Shown in pieces: positions 53,173-61,933 of a DNA stretch of 64,000 bases. The stretch covers positions 41,355 to 105,354 of the forward strand of contig NZ_MAOI01000085.1 in assembly GCF_001884235.1 (NCBI RefSeq). Reading direction: 5' to 3'. The DNA comes from Bacillus paramycoides. GTDB taxonomy: Bacteria > Bacillota > Bacilli > Bacillales > Bacillaceae_G. Position numbers and translations under genes: made by a program. The notes beneath the pieces are model-generated. The model was not told the DNA's origin. It did no database searches and saw only the letters and a list, made by a program, of their open reading frames with translations. The number at the start of each line of letters is the position of its first letter. Position 1 is the stretch's first letter.

Positions 53173-54111
53173 ATGAAGAAATTTAAAACGGCACTATTAG
53201 CAATGGTACTAGTTGTTACTTCTGTACTATTTGCGGCTTGTTCTTCTAACAAAGAAGAAAAGAAAGCAGATGCGAAGACTGAAGAGCGCACTGTACAACA
53301 CGCAAAAGGGGAAATTAAAATTCCTGCAAATCCAAAGAAAATCGCTGACCTTAGTGGTTCAACAGAAGAATTATTAATTTTCGGTATGAAACCGATTATT
53401 ACTGCAAATACAACACAAGAAAAAATTGATGGACATATCGCGAAGAAATTAGAAGGTGTAAAACCAGTTGGTTCTGCTTGGGGCGATAAAATTAACATCG
53501 AGGCAGTAGCTGCTGCAAAACCAGATTTAATTCTTGTAAACAATCGTCAAGAAAAGATCTACGATCAATTATCTAAAATTGCACCAACAGTTATGTTAAA
53601 AACTCCACTAGACCAATGGCGTCCAAAATTCGAAGAAGTAGGTCAAATCTTCGGTAAAGAGAAAGAAACAAAAGAATGGTTCAAGCAGTATGATGAAAAA
53701 GCAAGCAAATTACATGACAAAATCATCGCAAAAACTGGCGATGCAACATTCATGAAAATGGCTGCATATCCAAATGCATTCCGCGTATACGGTGACTACG
53801 GTTACGGTAGCGTAATCTTTAATGACTTAAAATTACCAGCAGTTAAAGGTACACCAACTGATAAACCGCTAGTACAAGTACAAAAAGAAGCTTTAATCGA
53901 TTACAACCCAGATTACTTATTCGTATTTACAACTGGTGACGGTTCTCAGCGTCTAAAAGAATTCCAAGAAGAATCAATTTGGAAAAACATGAACGCTGTT
54001 AAAAACAATCACGTATTCACAATTAGCAATGAAGACCTAAACAAAGGATACTTCCCACTAGGTAAAGAAATGATCTTAGACGAAGTTGCTGAGTTTGTTT
54101 TAGGAAAATAA
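53173..54111 (+). CDS. Iron-complex substrate-binding lipoprotein
   Basis: This 312-residue lipoprotein has a signal peptide and lipobox VLFAAC (Cys near residue 23), then a charged linker and a type III periplasmic-binding fold: KKIADLSGSTEELLIFGMKP, EAVAAAKPDLILVNNRQEKI, VYGDYGYGSVIFNDLKLP and YNPDYLFVFTTGDGSQR. It delivers an iron complex to the two FecCD permeases encoded upstream. Which siderophore it binds (ferric citrate, hydroxamate or catecholate) cannot be concluded from the sequence. AGAAGGAGTGGG precedes the ATG. Confidence 0.92.
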   Translation: MKKFKTALLAMVLVVTSVLFAACSSNKEEKKADAKTEERTVQHAKGEIKIPANPKKIADLSGSTEELLIFGMKPIITANTTQEKIDGHIAKKLEGVKPVGSAWGDKINIEAVAAAKPDLILVNNRQEKIYDQLSKIAPTVMLKTPLDQWRPKFEEVGQIFGKEKETKEWFKQYDEKASKLHDKIIAKTGDATFMKMAAYPNAFRVYGDYGYGSVIFNDLKLPAVKGTPTDKPLVQVQKEALIDYNPDYLFVFTTGDGSQRLKEFQEESIWKNMNAVKNNHVFTISNEDLNKGYFPLGKEMILDEVAEFVLGK

Positions 54112-54122
54112 TATACAAAAAG

Positions 54123-54154
54123 AAATCACTTTTACTTCGGTAAAAGTGATTTTT
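54123..54154 (+). terminator. Terminator with a UUCG tetraloop
   Basis: AAATCACTTTTAC and GTAAAAGTGATTT surround TTCG and end in a T tract. It closes the iron-uptake cluster. Confidence 0.9.
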
Positions 54155-54256
54155 CTTTATATACAAGGAATTAATATAGTCTTTCATTTCTTTCTGTTTC
54201 CTATATCGTTTATAATATATAGTAAGAATGCAGTAAAGAAAGGGGGATGTCGGAAG

Positions 54257-55561
54257 GTGGTATATTTAAACGACAAACTCAGCGAAACAAAAGTGTTTAA
54301 AGACCCAGTACATAAATATGTGCACGTGCGTGATCGTGTTATTTGGGATTTAATCGGAACGAAAGAATTTCAACGCTTGCGCCGTATTAAGCAGCTTGGA
54401 ACGACATTTTTTACATTTCACGGTGCAGAGCATAGTCGCTTTACTCATTCGTTAGGTGTATATGAAATTATTCGTCGTATGATTGATGATGTGTTTGATG
54501 GCAGACCAAATTGGAATGCTGAAGATAGATTATTATGTTTATGTGCGGCATTACTTCATGATGTCGGCCACGGCCCATTTTCTCACTCGTTTGAAAAAGT
54601 ATTTTCGTTAGATCATGAGAAATTTACGCAAAAGATTATCGTTGGCGATACGGAAATTAATGATGTGTTAAGCCGTGTTGATAAGGAGTTTCCACAAAAG
54701 GTAGCAGATGTAATTGCGAAAACATCTACTAATAAACTAGCGATTAGTATGATTTCAAGCCAAATTGATGCTGATCGTATGGATTATTTATTAAGAGATG
54801 CTTATTTCACAGGTGTAAAGTATGGCAACTTTGATATGGAACGTATACTGCGTGTCATGCGTCCATATGGGAATCAAGTAGTCATTAAAAATAGTGGTAT
54901 GCATGCTGTAGAGCATTATATTATGAGCCGTTATCAAATGTATTGGCAAGTATATTTCCATCCGGTAACGCGTAGTGCAGAAGTTATTTTAACGAAGATT
55001 TTACATCGAGCTAAATCATTGCATGAGAAGTACTATACTTTTAAATATCATCCTGTTCATTTCTACTCTTTATTTGAAGAAGAGGTAACAGTAGAGGATT
55101 ATTTAAAGCTAGACGAGAACGTTATGTATTATTACTTCCAAGTATGGCAAGACGAAGAAGATCCAATTTTAAGTGATTTATGCCGCCGATTTATGAATCG
55201 AAATCTATTTAAGTATGTAGAGTTTACGGATAAGCACGGTTTAGATAATTGGATGGAGCTAAGTAGCTTATTTAAAAAGATTGGATTAGATCCAGAGTAT
55301 TATTTAGTTGTTGATTCAACATCGGATTTACCGTATGACTTTTACCGCGCAGGAGAAGAGGAAGAGCGTCTGCCAATCTTACTCCTTATGCCTAACGGGG
55401 ATCTTAGAGAGCTTTCACGTGAATCGGATATTGTTGAGGCGATTACGGGTAAGAAGAGAACGGATCAAAAGTTATTTTATCCGCATGATTTAATCTATGA
55501 AGATGGAAGAAAAGGAAAATATAAAGAAAGAATTATCGAGTTGTTAGAAGGAAAAAAATAA
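54257..55561 (+). CDS. ywfO: HD-domain phosphohydrolase YwfO
   Basis: The 434-residue HD-superfamily enzyme has KEFQRLRRIKQLGTTFFTFH, HSRFTHSLGVYEIIRRMIDD, LLHDVGHGPFSHSFEKVF (the HD pair) and SSQIDADRMDYLLRDAYFTG, the arrangement of dGTPase-like nucleotide triphosphohydrolases. It closely matches B. subtilis YwfO (433 residues). The start is GTG 54257 with AGGGGGA 9 bases upstream; the frame extends 37 codons further but that part is hydrophobic and lacks a ribosome binding site. A role in dNTP or (p)ppGpp-related nucleotide hydrolysis is inferred. Confidence 0.9.
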   Translation: MVYLNDKLSETKVFKDPVHKYVHVRDRVIWDLIGTKEFQRLRRIKQLGTTFFTFHGAEHSRFTHSLGVYEIIRRMIDDVFDGRPNWNAEDRLLCLCAALLHDVGHGPFSHSFEKVFSLDHEKFTQKIIVGDTEINDVLSRVDKEFPQKVADVIAKTSTNKLAISMISSQIDADRMDYLLRDAYFTGVKYGNFDMERILRVMRPYGNQVVIKNSGMHAVEHYIMSRYQMYWQVYFHPVTRSAEVILTKILHRAKSLHEKYYTFKYHPVHFYSLFEEEVTVEDYLKLDENVMYYYFQVWQDEEDPILSDLCRRFMNRNLFKYVEFTDKHGLDNWMELSSLFKKIGLDPEYYLVVDSTSDLPYDFYRAGEEEERLPILLLMPNGDLRELSRESDIVEAITGKKRTDQKLFYPHDLIYEDGRKGKYKERIIELLEGKK

Positions 55562-55586
55562 GAAGCAGCTAATGGCTGCTTCTTAT
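55558..55586. terminator. Bidirectional terminator
   Basis: TAAGAAGCAGC/GCTGCTTCTTA with a 4-5 base loop lies between convergent ywfO and ywhB. The T run is clearer on the minus strand. Confidence 0.8.
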
Positions 55587-55599
55587 GAAAAACTTGAAA

Positions 55600-55785
55600 T
55601 TATTTGTCGCTTAGGCGTTTTCCGCCGACTGCATAATGGTTTTTAGACATTTCTTCGATGAAAACAACGATGTTTTCTTCAGGAGCACCAGTTGTTTCGC
55701 TTACTGCTGCGGTTACTTTCTCAGCAAGAGCTTTCTTTTGTTCTTCTGTGCGTCCTTCTAGCATTTTCACTGTTACGTATGGCAT
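55600..55785 (-). CDS. ywhB: 4-oxalocrotonate tautomerase family protein YwhB
   Basis: This 61-residue tautomerase begins MPYVTVKMLEGRT. After methionine removal Pro1 becomes the catalytic base, and R11 corresponds to the substrate arginine. B. subtilis YwhB is a homologue acting on 2-hydroxymuconate in vitro; its natural substrate is unknown. The ATG at 55785 is chosen because it places proline second and has GGAGCG 7 bases upstream; the TTG two codons earlier would bury it. Confidence 0.92.
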   Translation of the reverse strand: MPYVTVKMLEGRTEEQKKALAEKVTAAVSETTGAPEENIVVFIEEMSKNHYAVGGKRLSDK

Positions 55786-55897
55786 GTACAATCGCTCCTT
55801 TTATGTAAGTTACACTCTTATTATAGCGGATTATGAGGAAGAACAATCGAAAAAACAAATATTTTCTTTTTTTGACATATGGAAGAGGAGATGAAGT

Positions 55898-56572
55898 ATG
55901 GATCAGTTATTTAGATACCCGTTGCACCAAATTCCGTTGGTAGCAATGGCAATTATTATTGCGCTATCTGTGCATGAATTTGCACATGCGTATGTTGCAT
56001 ATAAATTTGGAGATGATACAGCGAAAAAACAAGGGCGTTTAACATTATCGCCGATGGCTCACTTAGATCCTATCGGGATGATTGCTGTATTAATTCTTGG
56101 ATTCGGTTGGGCAAGACCAGTGCCTGTTAACCCGTATAATTTCAAAAGACCGCGTCTTGCAGGAATCTTAGTTTCTATTGCAGGACCGATAAGTAATTTA
56201 ATTTTAAGTGCAATTGGTTTAATTATTTGGTATAGCTTATTAACATTTGGAGTATTAGATTCCATTCCATTTGCGGTAGCAGATACGTTAGCTCAATTTT
56301 TCCAAATTTTTATTATGCTTAATATTGTTTTACTTGTATTTAACTTATTACCGATTCCACCACTTGATGGATATCGCGTTGTTGAAGATTTAGCACCAGC
56401 AAATGTGCGTGCAAAAATGACTCAGTATGAAAAGTATGGATCAATTGCTTTGTTAATTCTTGTTATTACACCGCTTAGCAATTACACAATTCAGCCTATT
56501 TTCAATGTTGTTATTCCGTATGTATTAGTATTTTTACAAAATATCATTGCGCCTATTTTTGGGCTTTTATAA
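55898..56572 (+). CDS. ywhC: Site-2-protease-like M50 metallopeptidase YwhC
   Basis: The 224-residue membrane protease has about six helices. The zinc motif HEFAH (H26, E27, H30) lies in ALSVHEFAHAYVAYKFGD. The third ligand lies in NLLPIPPLDGYRVVEDL. The short architecture without a PDZ domain is the YwhC/FtsH-independent rhomboid-like M50B subgroup. Substrate unknown. GAGGAGATGAAG precedes the ATG. It is followed by ywhD 25 bases later, as in B. subtilis. Confidence 0.92.
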   Translation: MDQLFRYPLHQIPLVAMAIIIALSVHEFAHAYVAYKFGDDTAKKQGRLTLSPMAHLDPIGMIAVLILGFGWARPVPVNPYNFKRPRLAGILVSIAGPISNLILSAIGLIIWYSLLTFGVLDSIPFAVADTLAQFFQIFIMLNIVLLVFNLLPIPPLDGYRVVEDLAPANVRAKMTQYEKYGSIALLILVITPLSNYTIQPIFNVVIPYVLVFLQNIIAPIFGLL

Positions 56573-56597
56573 TCATTAAGCGAGGAGGAAGTTACAT

Positions 56598-57107
56598 ATG
56601 ACAGAGAAAAAGAAAAAGATTGGTTTTAATATTGTAAAGAATGACTCAACAGATGGACATGGTGGGTTTGGAGTTGGAGCATTAAGTCTAGAAAATATTT
56701 CTCCTGTATTTGTTGATGTATTAGAAAAAACTGCGTTCGTTGATATTGGTGCGATGCATGCGCGTAGCACAGTAGAAAAAGGAATTAAGTTTTTAACAAA
56801 TAAAGATGAAGTTCCAAACGGAAAACCATTTTGGCTTGTTTGGGTAACGATTGAAAGAACGGCAACCGGTGCTTATTACGCAGGTGTAACAGCTTGTGAA
56901 ATGACAGTAGACCGTGAAATTCGCCGCGGATATAAATCACTTCCAGAGCATGTAAACAAAATGGATAAATCATTAAAGCGTCACATTATGGTTGACCATA
57001 TGGATGAATCATCTAAAAAAGTACTTGGTGCATTTTTAAAAGAGCATAACGAAGCAATTTGGAACGAATCTAGTGAAGAATTGCGTCATGCATTATTAAG
57101 TGAATAA
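56598..57107 (+). CDS. ywhD: YwhD family protein
   Basis: The 169-residue soluble protein includes IGFNIVKNDSTDGHGGFGVG, FVDIGAMHARSTVEKGIKF and AYYAGVTACEMTVDREIRRG, which recall B. subtilis YwhD. The function is unknown. AGGAGGAAG lies before the ATG. It shares the transcript with ywhC and ends at a strong terminator facing pbpG. Confidence 0.88.
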   Translation: MTEKKKKIGFNIVKNDSTDGHGGFGVGALSLENISPVFVDVLEKTAFVDIGAMHARSTVEKGIKFLTNKDEVPNGKPFWLVWVTIERTATGAYYAGVTACEMTVDREIRRGYKSLPEHVNKMDKSLKRHIMVDHMDESSKKVLGAFLKEHNEAIWNESSEELRHALLSE

Positions 57108-57141
57108 AAATAGCTGACGGATTTCCGTCAGCTATTTTTTT
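57106..57141. terminator. Bidirectional terminator
   Basis: AAAAATAGCTGACGG/CCGTCAGCTATTTTT with a 4-base loop lies between convergent ywhD and pbpG. Confidence 0.9.
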
Positions 57142-59191
57142 ACCACGGGAGATATTTCTTCCACCAACTTGCTTTAGTTTTTTCTTCACTAGCCTTTTCA
57201 AACTCTTCTTTATCATCAACGTGATCCATACAATATTCAGTCGGCTCTGTACCTTTTGCGAAATACATTTTTACAGAAATTGGACAGTTTTTTGTAGCGA
57301 TTTTGCCGTTTTCAGGGTTAACGTCGACTGCTACGACATCACTTGGTCGTTTAAAATCCTTTTTAGACTGTCCATCTAAGCCTTTTTCCATCGTATCGGT
57401 CCATATTTTTTTCGCATATCCTTGTTCTGCTGGGTTTGAAATTGATTTAGGTTGATCGTATCCAACCCATACACCAGTTACGAGTTGGGGGGTAAATCCA
57501 ATCATCCAACTATCAGTTTCGGTAGAACCAGACTTTCCAGCATATGTTCTTGATAGTTTTGATAACATTGATTGACCGGTTACAGCCGCATAACTGCTTA
57601 GTTTTTTATTAAACATACCTGTCATCATTTCTTCCATCACAAAAGCTTTGCTCTTATCGAGAACTTGCTTACTCTCCAAATGAGCATCGTATAACATATT
57701 CCCTTCATGATCCATAATGCGGCGAATAAAAATAGGTTTTACTTCTTTTCCACCGTTTGCGAACATGCTATAAGCATTCACCATTTCAATTGGTTTTACA
57801 GGAGATGTACCGAGAGCAAGAGAAGGAACGTCTTTTAATGCACTTGTAATTCCGAATTGCTTCGCCGTTTTTGCGAGTGTGTCTTCTCCTAAAAACAAAT
57901 TCGTTTTCACAGCATATACGTTATCAGAGACTGCTAGAGCCTGCGCCATCGTTACAAAATCATCTGCATAATAATCTTTATAGTTTTTCGGTTTATACTT
58001 TGATACACCATCACCTAAAGTAAATACAGTATATTCACTTTTTAAGCGTGTAGCAGGGGTAAATCCTCGTTCTAAGGCCGCATAATATAGGAATGGCTTG
58101 AATGTAGAACCAGGCTGACGAGCGGCCTGTGTAGCCCTATTAAATTGACTCGTATTATAATCGGTTCCACCAACAAGGGCAGCCACTTCACCAGTTTTTG
58201 GGTTCATGGAGACGAGGGCAGTTTGTATGTTTGTTGTTTCAGGTATATGATCTTTTACAGCTTGCTCTGCTACAGATTGTAATTTAGGGTCTAGAGTTGT
58301 ATAAATACGTAAGCCACCTCGCTGTAAGGCTTGCTCATCTAATCCGATATCACGAAGAAGAGAAGCTTGTACAGCATCTTGGAAATAAGGTGCAATCTCT
58401 GCTACTTTTTTCGTATCCAATGAGGCAAATGTAAGAGTTTCCTTTTTTGCCGAGGCTGCTTGCTGTTTTGTAATATATCCTTGTTCTACCATTTCATCTA
58501 GTATGAGAGATTGACGCCCTTTAGCACGTTCTTCTTTTAAAAAAGGAGAGTAAACGCTGGGTCCTTTCGGAATACCTGCTAGCATGCTAGCTTCTGCTAA
58601 TGTTAATTCTTTTGCCGTTTTATCGAAATACAGACGAGACGCAGCTTCGATTCCGTAAGCACCGTGCCCATAATAAATTGTATTTAAATATCCTTCTAAA
58701 ATATGATTTTTATTATAGTTTACTTCAAGACGAATGGTATACATTGCTTCTAATAGTTTACGTTTCCACGTCTTATCATGATCTAAGTAAAGGTTACGAG
58801 CATACTGTTGTGTAATAGTACTAGCACCTTGTACTTTTGCCATTGCTTTTAAATCGGCAATAATGGCACCGGCAATGCGCCTCATATCAAAGCCATGGTG
58901 CTTGTAAAAACGTTGGTCTTCAATAGAGAGTGTCGCCTCTTTTACATAAGGAGAAATTTCATCGAGAGATACATTATAGCGTTTTTGCATTTCATTACTT
59001 TGTCCTATAACAGTGTCATCGTTAGCGTAAAAGACACTTGTTTGTGGAACCGCAACAGGAGGAGGTCCCATGATTTTTGCAGCTATAATGATAATGAAAA
59101 AGGAAAAAACGAAAAAAAGAACACAAGAGAACATTATGGTGAAGAAAAGACGTTTATATTTTTTAAGTTTTGGATTCATAGTTTGATCCAT
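57140..59191 (-). CDS. pbpG: Class A penicillin-binding protein, PbpG (PBP2d) type
   Basis: The 683-residue bifunctional enzyme has an N-terminal membrane anchor (about 15-36). The GT51 transglycosylase domain includes SIEDQRFYKHHGFD, GASTITQQYARNLYL and RKLLEAMYTIRLE. The transpeptidase domain has SxxK in RQPGSTFKPF, SxN as VSDNVYAV and KSG in YAGKSGSTETDSW. It polymerises and cross-links peptidoglycan. In B. subtilis pbpG is expressed in the forespore and sits between ywhD and speE, matching this position. GAGGGG lies 10 bases before the ATG. Confidence 0.92.
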   Translation of the reverse strand: MDQTMNPKLKKYKRLFFTIMFSCVLFFVFSFFIIIIAAKIMGPPPVAVPQTSVFYANDDTVIGQSNEMQKRYNVSLDEISPYVKEATLSIEDQRFYKHHGFDMRRIAGAIIADLKAMAKVQGASTITQQYARNLYLDHDKTWKRKLLEAMYTIRLEVNYNKNHILEGYLNTIYYGHGAYGIEAASRLYFDKTAKELTLAEASMLAGIPKGPSVYSPFLKEERAKGRQSLILDEMVEQGYITKQQAASAKKETLTFASLDTKKVAEIAPYFQDAVQASLLRDIGLDEQALQRGGLRIYTTLDPKLQSVAEQAVKDHIPETTNIQTALVSMNPKTGEVAALVGGTDYNTSQFNRATQAARQPGSTFKPFLYYAALERGFTPATRLKSEYTVFTLGDGVSKYKPKNYKDYYADDFVTMAQALAVSDNVYAVKTNLFLGEDTLAKTAKQFGITSALKDVPSLALGTSPVKPIEMVNAYSMFANGGKEVKPIFIRRIMDHEGNMLYDAHLESKQVLDKSKAFVMEEMMTGMFNKKLSSYAAVTGQSMLSKLSRTYAGKSGSTETDSWMIGFTPQLVTGVWVGYDQPKSISNPAEQGYAKKIWTDTMEKGLDGQSKKDFKRPSDVVAVDVNPENGKIATKNCPISVKMYFAKGTEPTEYCMDHVDDKEEFEKASEEKTKASWWKKYLPW

Positions 59192-59198
59192 CTTTTTC

Positions 59199-59258
59199 AG
59201 CCCCTCATTAATACAAGCATTATTGTATTAGTATTGAGGGTTTTGGTTTATTTTAAAC
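59199..59258 (-). promoter_or_regulatory. Candidate forespore promoter and RBS-overlapping hairpin upstream of pbpG
   Basis: On the minus strand TGTTTA (59258-59253), a 17-base spacer and CAATACTA (59235-59228) resemble a sigma-F/sigma-G promoter. The 5' leader then contains TTGTATTA...GAGGG (59214-59200), which is nearly an inverted copy of upstream CCCTCAATACTAATACAA (59239-59222), so a hairpin could mask the GAGGGG ribosome binding site. Confidence 0.35.
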
Positions 59259-59280
59259 AATGAAATTTCTAAAATAAAAA

Positions 59281-59307
59281 GAGCCCCTTCACTTAAGAAA
59301 GGAGCTC
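59281..59307 (-). terminator. Terminator of the GDPD gene
   Basis: GAGCCCCTT and AAAGGAGCTC form an imperfect stem overlapping the stop codon and are followed on the minus strand by a T tract. Confidence 0.7.
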
Positions 59308-60018
59308 AAAAGCACGTGCTGGCCAATCGGTAATGATGACATCTACACCATAATCAATCATAGTTTGTAAATCTTTAGATTCATTAATGGTGTAAGGGCG
59401 GAATACATATCCTTGCCCTTGTGCTAATTGGACAAACTCTTCCGTTAATAATTGAAAGTTTGGGTGTAATCCAGTTGCCTCACGTTTTTTTGCTTCAGCA
59501 ATAGGATCGGCAAGTGGTGTATCGTACAAAATCGCTCTTGGAATTTCTGGAGCAATTGTTGCTAATAATGAAACAGAATCATGGTTAAATGATGAAAATA
59601 CAATTTGATTGGATAGATGATACTCACGAACAAGAGCAACGACCTTTTCTTCAATATTTGGATAGTGAATAACATCTGTTTTTAATTCAATGTTAAGTTG
59701 TAAATTTGTTGTAGAGAGCCAAATGAATACTTCTCGTAACGTTGGAATTTTTGCTTCATGGAAAGAAGGGTTTTTATGGCTGCCAGCATCTAATCGCTGT
59801 AATTCTTCTACAGTTTTCTCGGAAACAAGTCCTACACCATTTGTTGTACGATCGACTGTTTCATCGTGAATCACGACAAGTTCACCATCTTTTGATAGGT
59901 GGACATCAAGTTCAATTCCATGAGCACCAATGCGTTCAGCTTCTTGGAAGGCAATCATCGTATTTTCTGGATGTGTTCCTTTTACCCCGCGGTGAGCGAA
60001 AATAAGTGGTTTATTCAT
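59293..60018 (-). CDS. Glycerophosphodiester phosphodiesterase (cytosolic)
   Basis: This 241-residue TIM-barrel enzyme begins IFAHRGVKGTHPENTMIAFQ (catalytic His and the HRG...PENT motif) and continues GIELDVHLSKDGELVVIHDE, with the metal-binding ELD and second HDE histidine. It hydrolyses glycerophosphodiesters to glycerol-3-phosphate and an alcohol. No signal peptide is present, unlike secreted GlpQ, so it resembles UgpQ/YqiK types. AAGGAG precedes the ATG. Monocistronic and divergent from the MerR gene. Confidence 0.92.
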   Translation of the reverse strand: MNKPLIFAHRGVKGTHPENTMIAFQEAERIGAHGIELDVHLSKDGELVVIHDETVDRTTNGVGLVSEKTVEELQRLDAGSHKNPSFHEAKIPTLREVFIWLSTTNLQLNIELKTDVIHYPNIEEKVVALVREYHLSNQIVFSSFNHDSVSLLATIAPEIPRAILYDTPLADPIAEAKKREATGLHPNFQLLTEEFVQLAQGQGYVFRPYTINESKDLQTMIDYGVDVIITDWPARAFELLS

Positions 60019-60112
60019 GTGAAAATCTCCTTATCGTTTCGTTTCTTTCATTATGAAACTGCTTTGAGAAAAATACAATTGAATAGGACAAATATTTACA
60101 AAAATCTAACAG

Positions 60113-60141
60113 TTGCACAAAAGTTAACGTTAACGTAAAAT
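60113..60141 (+). promoter_or_regulatory. yfmP-yfmO promoter with MerR-type dyad
   Basis: TTGCAC (60113-60118) and TAAAAT (60136-60141) frame a 17-base spacer containing the perfect palindrome GTTAACGTTAAC (60123-60134). A dyad between -35 and -10 is the usual MerR-family operator position, so the regulator probably controls its own operon here. Confidence 0.65.
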
Positions 60142-60170
60142 GTAATAATCAAGTGAAGGGAGGAATAAAC

Positions 60171-60578
60171 ATGTATAAAATTGATGAAGTAACAAAACAA
60201 GTTGGTTTAACAAAACGTACACTTCGTTATTATGAGGAAATTGGTTTAATTCATCCCCCGGAGCGTAGTGAGGGGAATATTCGCCTGTATACAGATGAGG
60301 ATATTGCAAGAATTAAAAGGATTGTAGAAGCAAAAGAAGTGTTAGGAATCACACTTCAAGAAATGCAGCATTTCTTATCGTTAAAAGAAAGAATGGAACA
60401 CAGAAGAAATAGTGAAAATCCTCGTGATCGTGAAGTTATTCAAGAAATTAAAGAGATGCTTGAAAAACAAGTGCAAACGTTAGACGAGAAAATGGAGCAA
60501 ATGCAGCGCGTGAAGGCGGAGCTAGAGGATAGTTTAAGTCGAGCGGTTACATTTTTAGAGAATACAAAAGGAGAGTAA
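60171..60578 (+). CDS. yfmP: MerR-family transcriptional regulator (YfmP-like)
   Basis: This 135-residue regulator has the MerR winged helix YKIDEVTKQVGLTKRTLRYY followed by EEIGLIHPPERSEGNIRLYT, then a dimerising coiled coil (about 85-120). There is no cysteine-rich metal site, so metal sensing is unlikely; drug or organic ligands are more plausible. The start is ATG 60171 with AAGGGAGGAA upstream, not the GTG inside that site. It precedes an MFS exporter gene by 5 bases, the same pairing as yfmP-yfmO in B. subtilis. Confidence 0.8.
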   Translation: MYKIDEVTKQVGLTKRTLRYYEEIGLIHPPERSEGNIRLYTDEDIARIKRIVEAKEVLGITLQEMQHFLSLKERMEHRRNSENPRDREVIQEIKEMLEKQVQTLDEKMEQMQRVKAELEDSLSRAVTFLENTKGE

Positions 60579-60583
60579 TCAAA

Positions 60584-61747
60584 ATGGAGAGTAAACAAAA
60601 ACTAGGGAGATTGATTACAGTAGTGGCTACCTTCCTTGCCTTTTCAGGTATAGGGGTAGTCGATCCAATCTTGCCAATTATTGCTGAGAAAATAGGTGCA
60701 ACGCATTGGCAAGTTGAAATGTTATTTACAGCATATATTTTAACGATGGCAATTATGATGTTGCCAGCCGGTATATTTGCATCAAGATTTGGTGATAAGA
60801 GAATGATGACAATTGGTCTTGCAATTGTGACTGTATTTGCGTTCATATGCGGTATATCGCAAACGATTGCTCAATTATCTCTTTTCCGCGCAGGATGGGG
60901 ATTAGGAAATGCGATGTTTTTTGCAACAGCAATGACATTATTAATTGCATTAAGTAAAGAAGTTCATGAAGCAGTAGGACTATATGAAGCAGCAATTGGT
61001 TTAGGGATGGCTGGTGGGCCGTTACTAGGTGGTATATTAGGTGGACATTCTTGGCGTTATCCATTTTTTGCGACGAGTATTTTAATTTTCTTAGCATTTA
61101 TTTTAGTTTTCTTTTTTGTAAAAGAGCCGGAGCGAAAAGTGAAGCGTAAAGCAGCTGGTGTGGGAGAATTACTTAACTTAGTGAAATATAAACCATTTAT
61201 GCAAGGTGCCATTTCAGGGATGTTATACTACTACGGATTTTTCGTCGTGCTAGCATATTCACCACTTATTATGCATTTATCTGCTATTCAATTAGGGTTT
61301 GTATTTTGTGGATGGGGATTAGCGTTAGCTTACGGTTCAGCAATATTAGCACATAAGCTGGAAGGTAAATATGAACCGAAAACATTGTTAAAAGGTAGTT
61401 TGCTCGTATTTGCGATGTTATTAATTGCACTATTCTTCGTAAAAGTTATGTGGTTACAAATCGTATTAATTGTTCTATCTGGATTAACATCAGGATTAAA
61501 TAATGCATTATATACAAGTTATGTAATGGATATTTCACCTTATGAAAGATCTGTTACGTCAGGTGTTTATAACTTCGTTCGTTGGTTAGGGGGCGCGATT
61601 GCTCCAATTTTATCAGGAGTCATCGGTCATATAGTTTCGCCGCAAAGCCCATTTTTAGTTGGTGGAATTGTTGTATTAGTTGGTTGTATTATAATCTTAG
61701 TTCCGATTCGTAAACCAGTAGAAGTAGAGACAAAAACCCTTTCTTAA
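60584..61747 (+). CDS. yfmO: MFS drug exporter (YfmO-like)
   Basis: This 387-residue, 12-helix major facilitator has the motif-A loop ASRFGDKRMMTIG between helices 2 and 3 and the drug:H+ antiporter motif C region GLGMAGGPLLGGILGG in helix 5, marking it as an exporter. The start is 5 bases after the MerR-type regulator gene, so the two form an operon under the promoter with the GTTAACGTTAAC dyad. The substrate is unknown. Confidence 0.82.
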   Translation: MESKQKLGRLITVVATFLAFSGIGVVDPILPIIAEKIGATHWQVEMLFTAYILTMAIMMLPAGIFASRFGDKRMMTIGLAIVTVFAFICGISQTIAQLSLFRAGWGLGNAMFFATAMTLLIALSKEVHEAVGLYEAAIGLGMAGGPLLGGILGGHSWRYPFFATSILIFLAFILVFFFVKEPERKVKRKAAGVGELLNLVKYKPFMQGAISGMLYYYGFFVVLAYSPLIMHLSAIQLGFVFCGWGLALAYGSAILAHKLEGKYEPKTLLKGSLLVFAMLLIALFFVKVMWLQIVLIVLSGLTSGLNNALYTSYVMDISPYERSVTSGVYNFVRWLGGAIAPILSGVIGHIVSPQSPFLVGGIVVLVGCIIILVPIRKPVEVETKTLS

Positions 61748-61762
61748 GAAAGGGTTTTCTTT
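61734..61762 (+). terminator. Terminator after yfmO
   Basis: AAACCCTTTCTT is a perfect palindrome with AAGAAAGGGTTT. It covers the stop codon and is followed by T-rich sequence. Confidence 0.8.
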
Positions 61763-61879
61763 CCTATTACAGGACAACCCCTTTTCACATAGATGTTAGA
61801 ACGCTCTGACTAAAATATATTTTCGGTATTTTTGTACTTTTAACTATACTTTTTGGATGTTTTGTTTTATTTTTGTTAG

Positions 61880-61898
61880 GGGACATTAATGATGTCCC
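61880..61898 (+). promoter_or_regulatory. Hairpin upstream of speE
   Basis: GGGACAT and ATGTCCC flank a 5-base loop, 36 bases before the speE start and just ahead of a -10-like TATAAA. There is no T run. It may be an operator or part of the leader. Confidence 0.35.
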
Positions 61899-61933
61899 TA
61901 TTATAAATTTGCAGCGAAAGGCGTGATTGTACG

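Noticed and set aside
54146-54256. 37-codon hydrophobic extension of YwfO
   Set aside because: It overlaps the terminator of the lipoprotein gene and lacks a ribosome binding site; GTG 54257 gives the usual family length.
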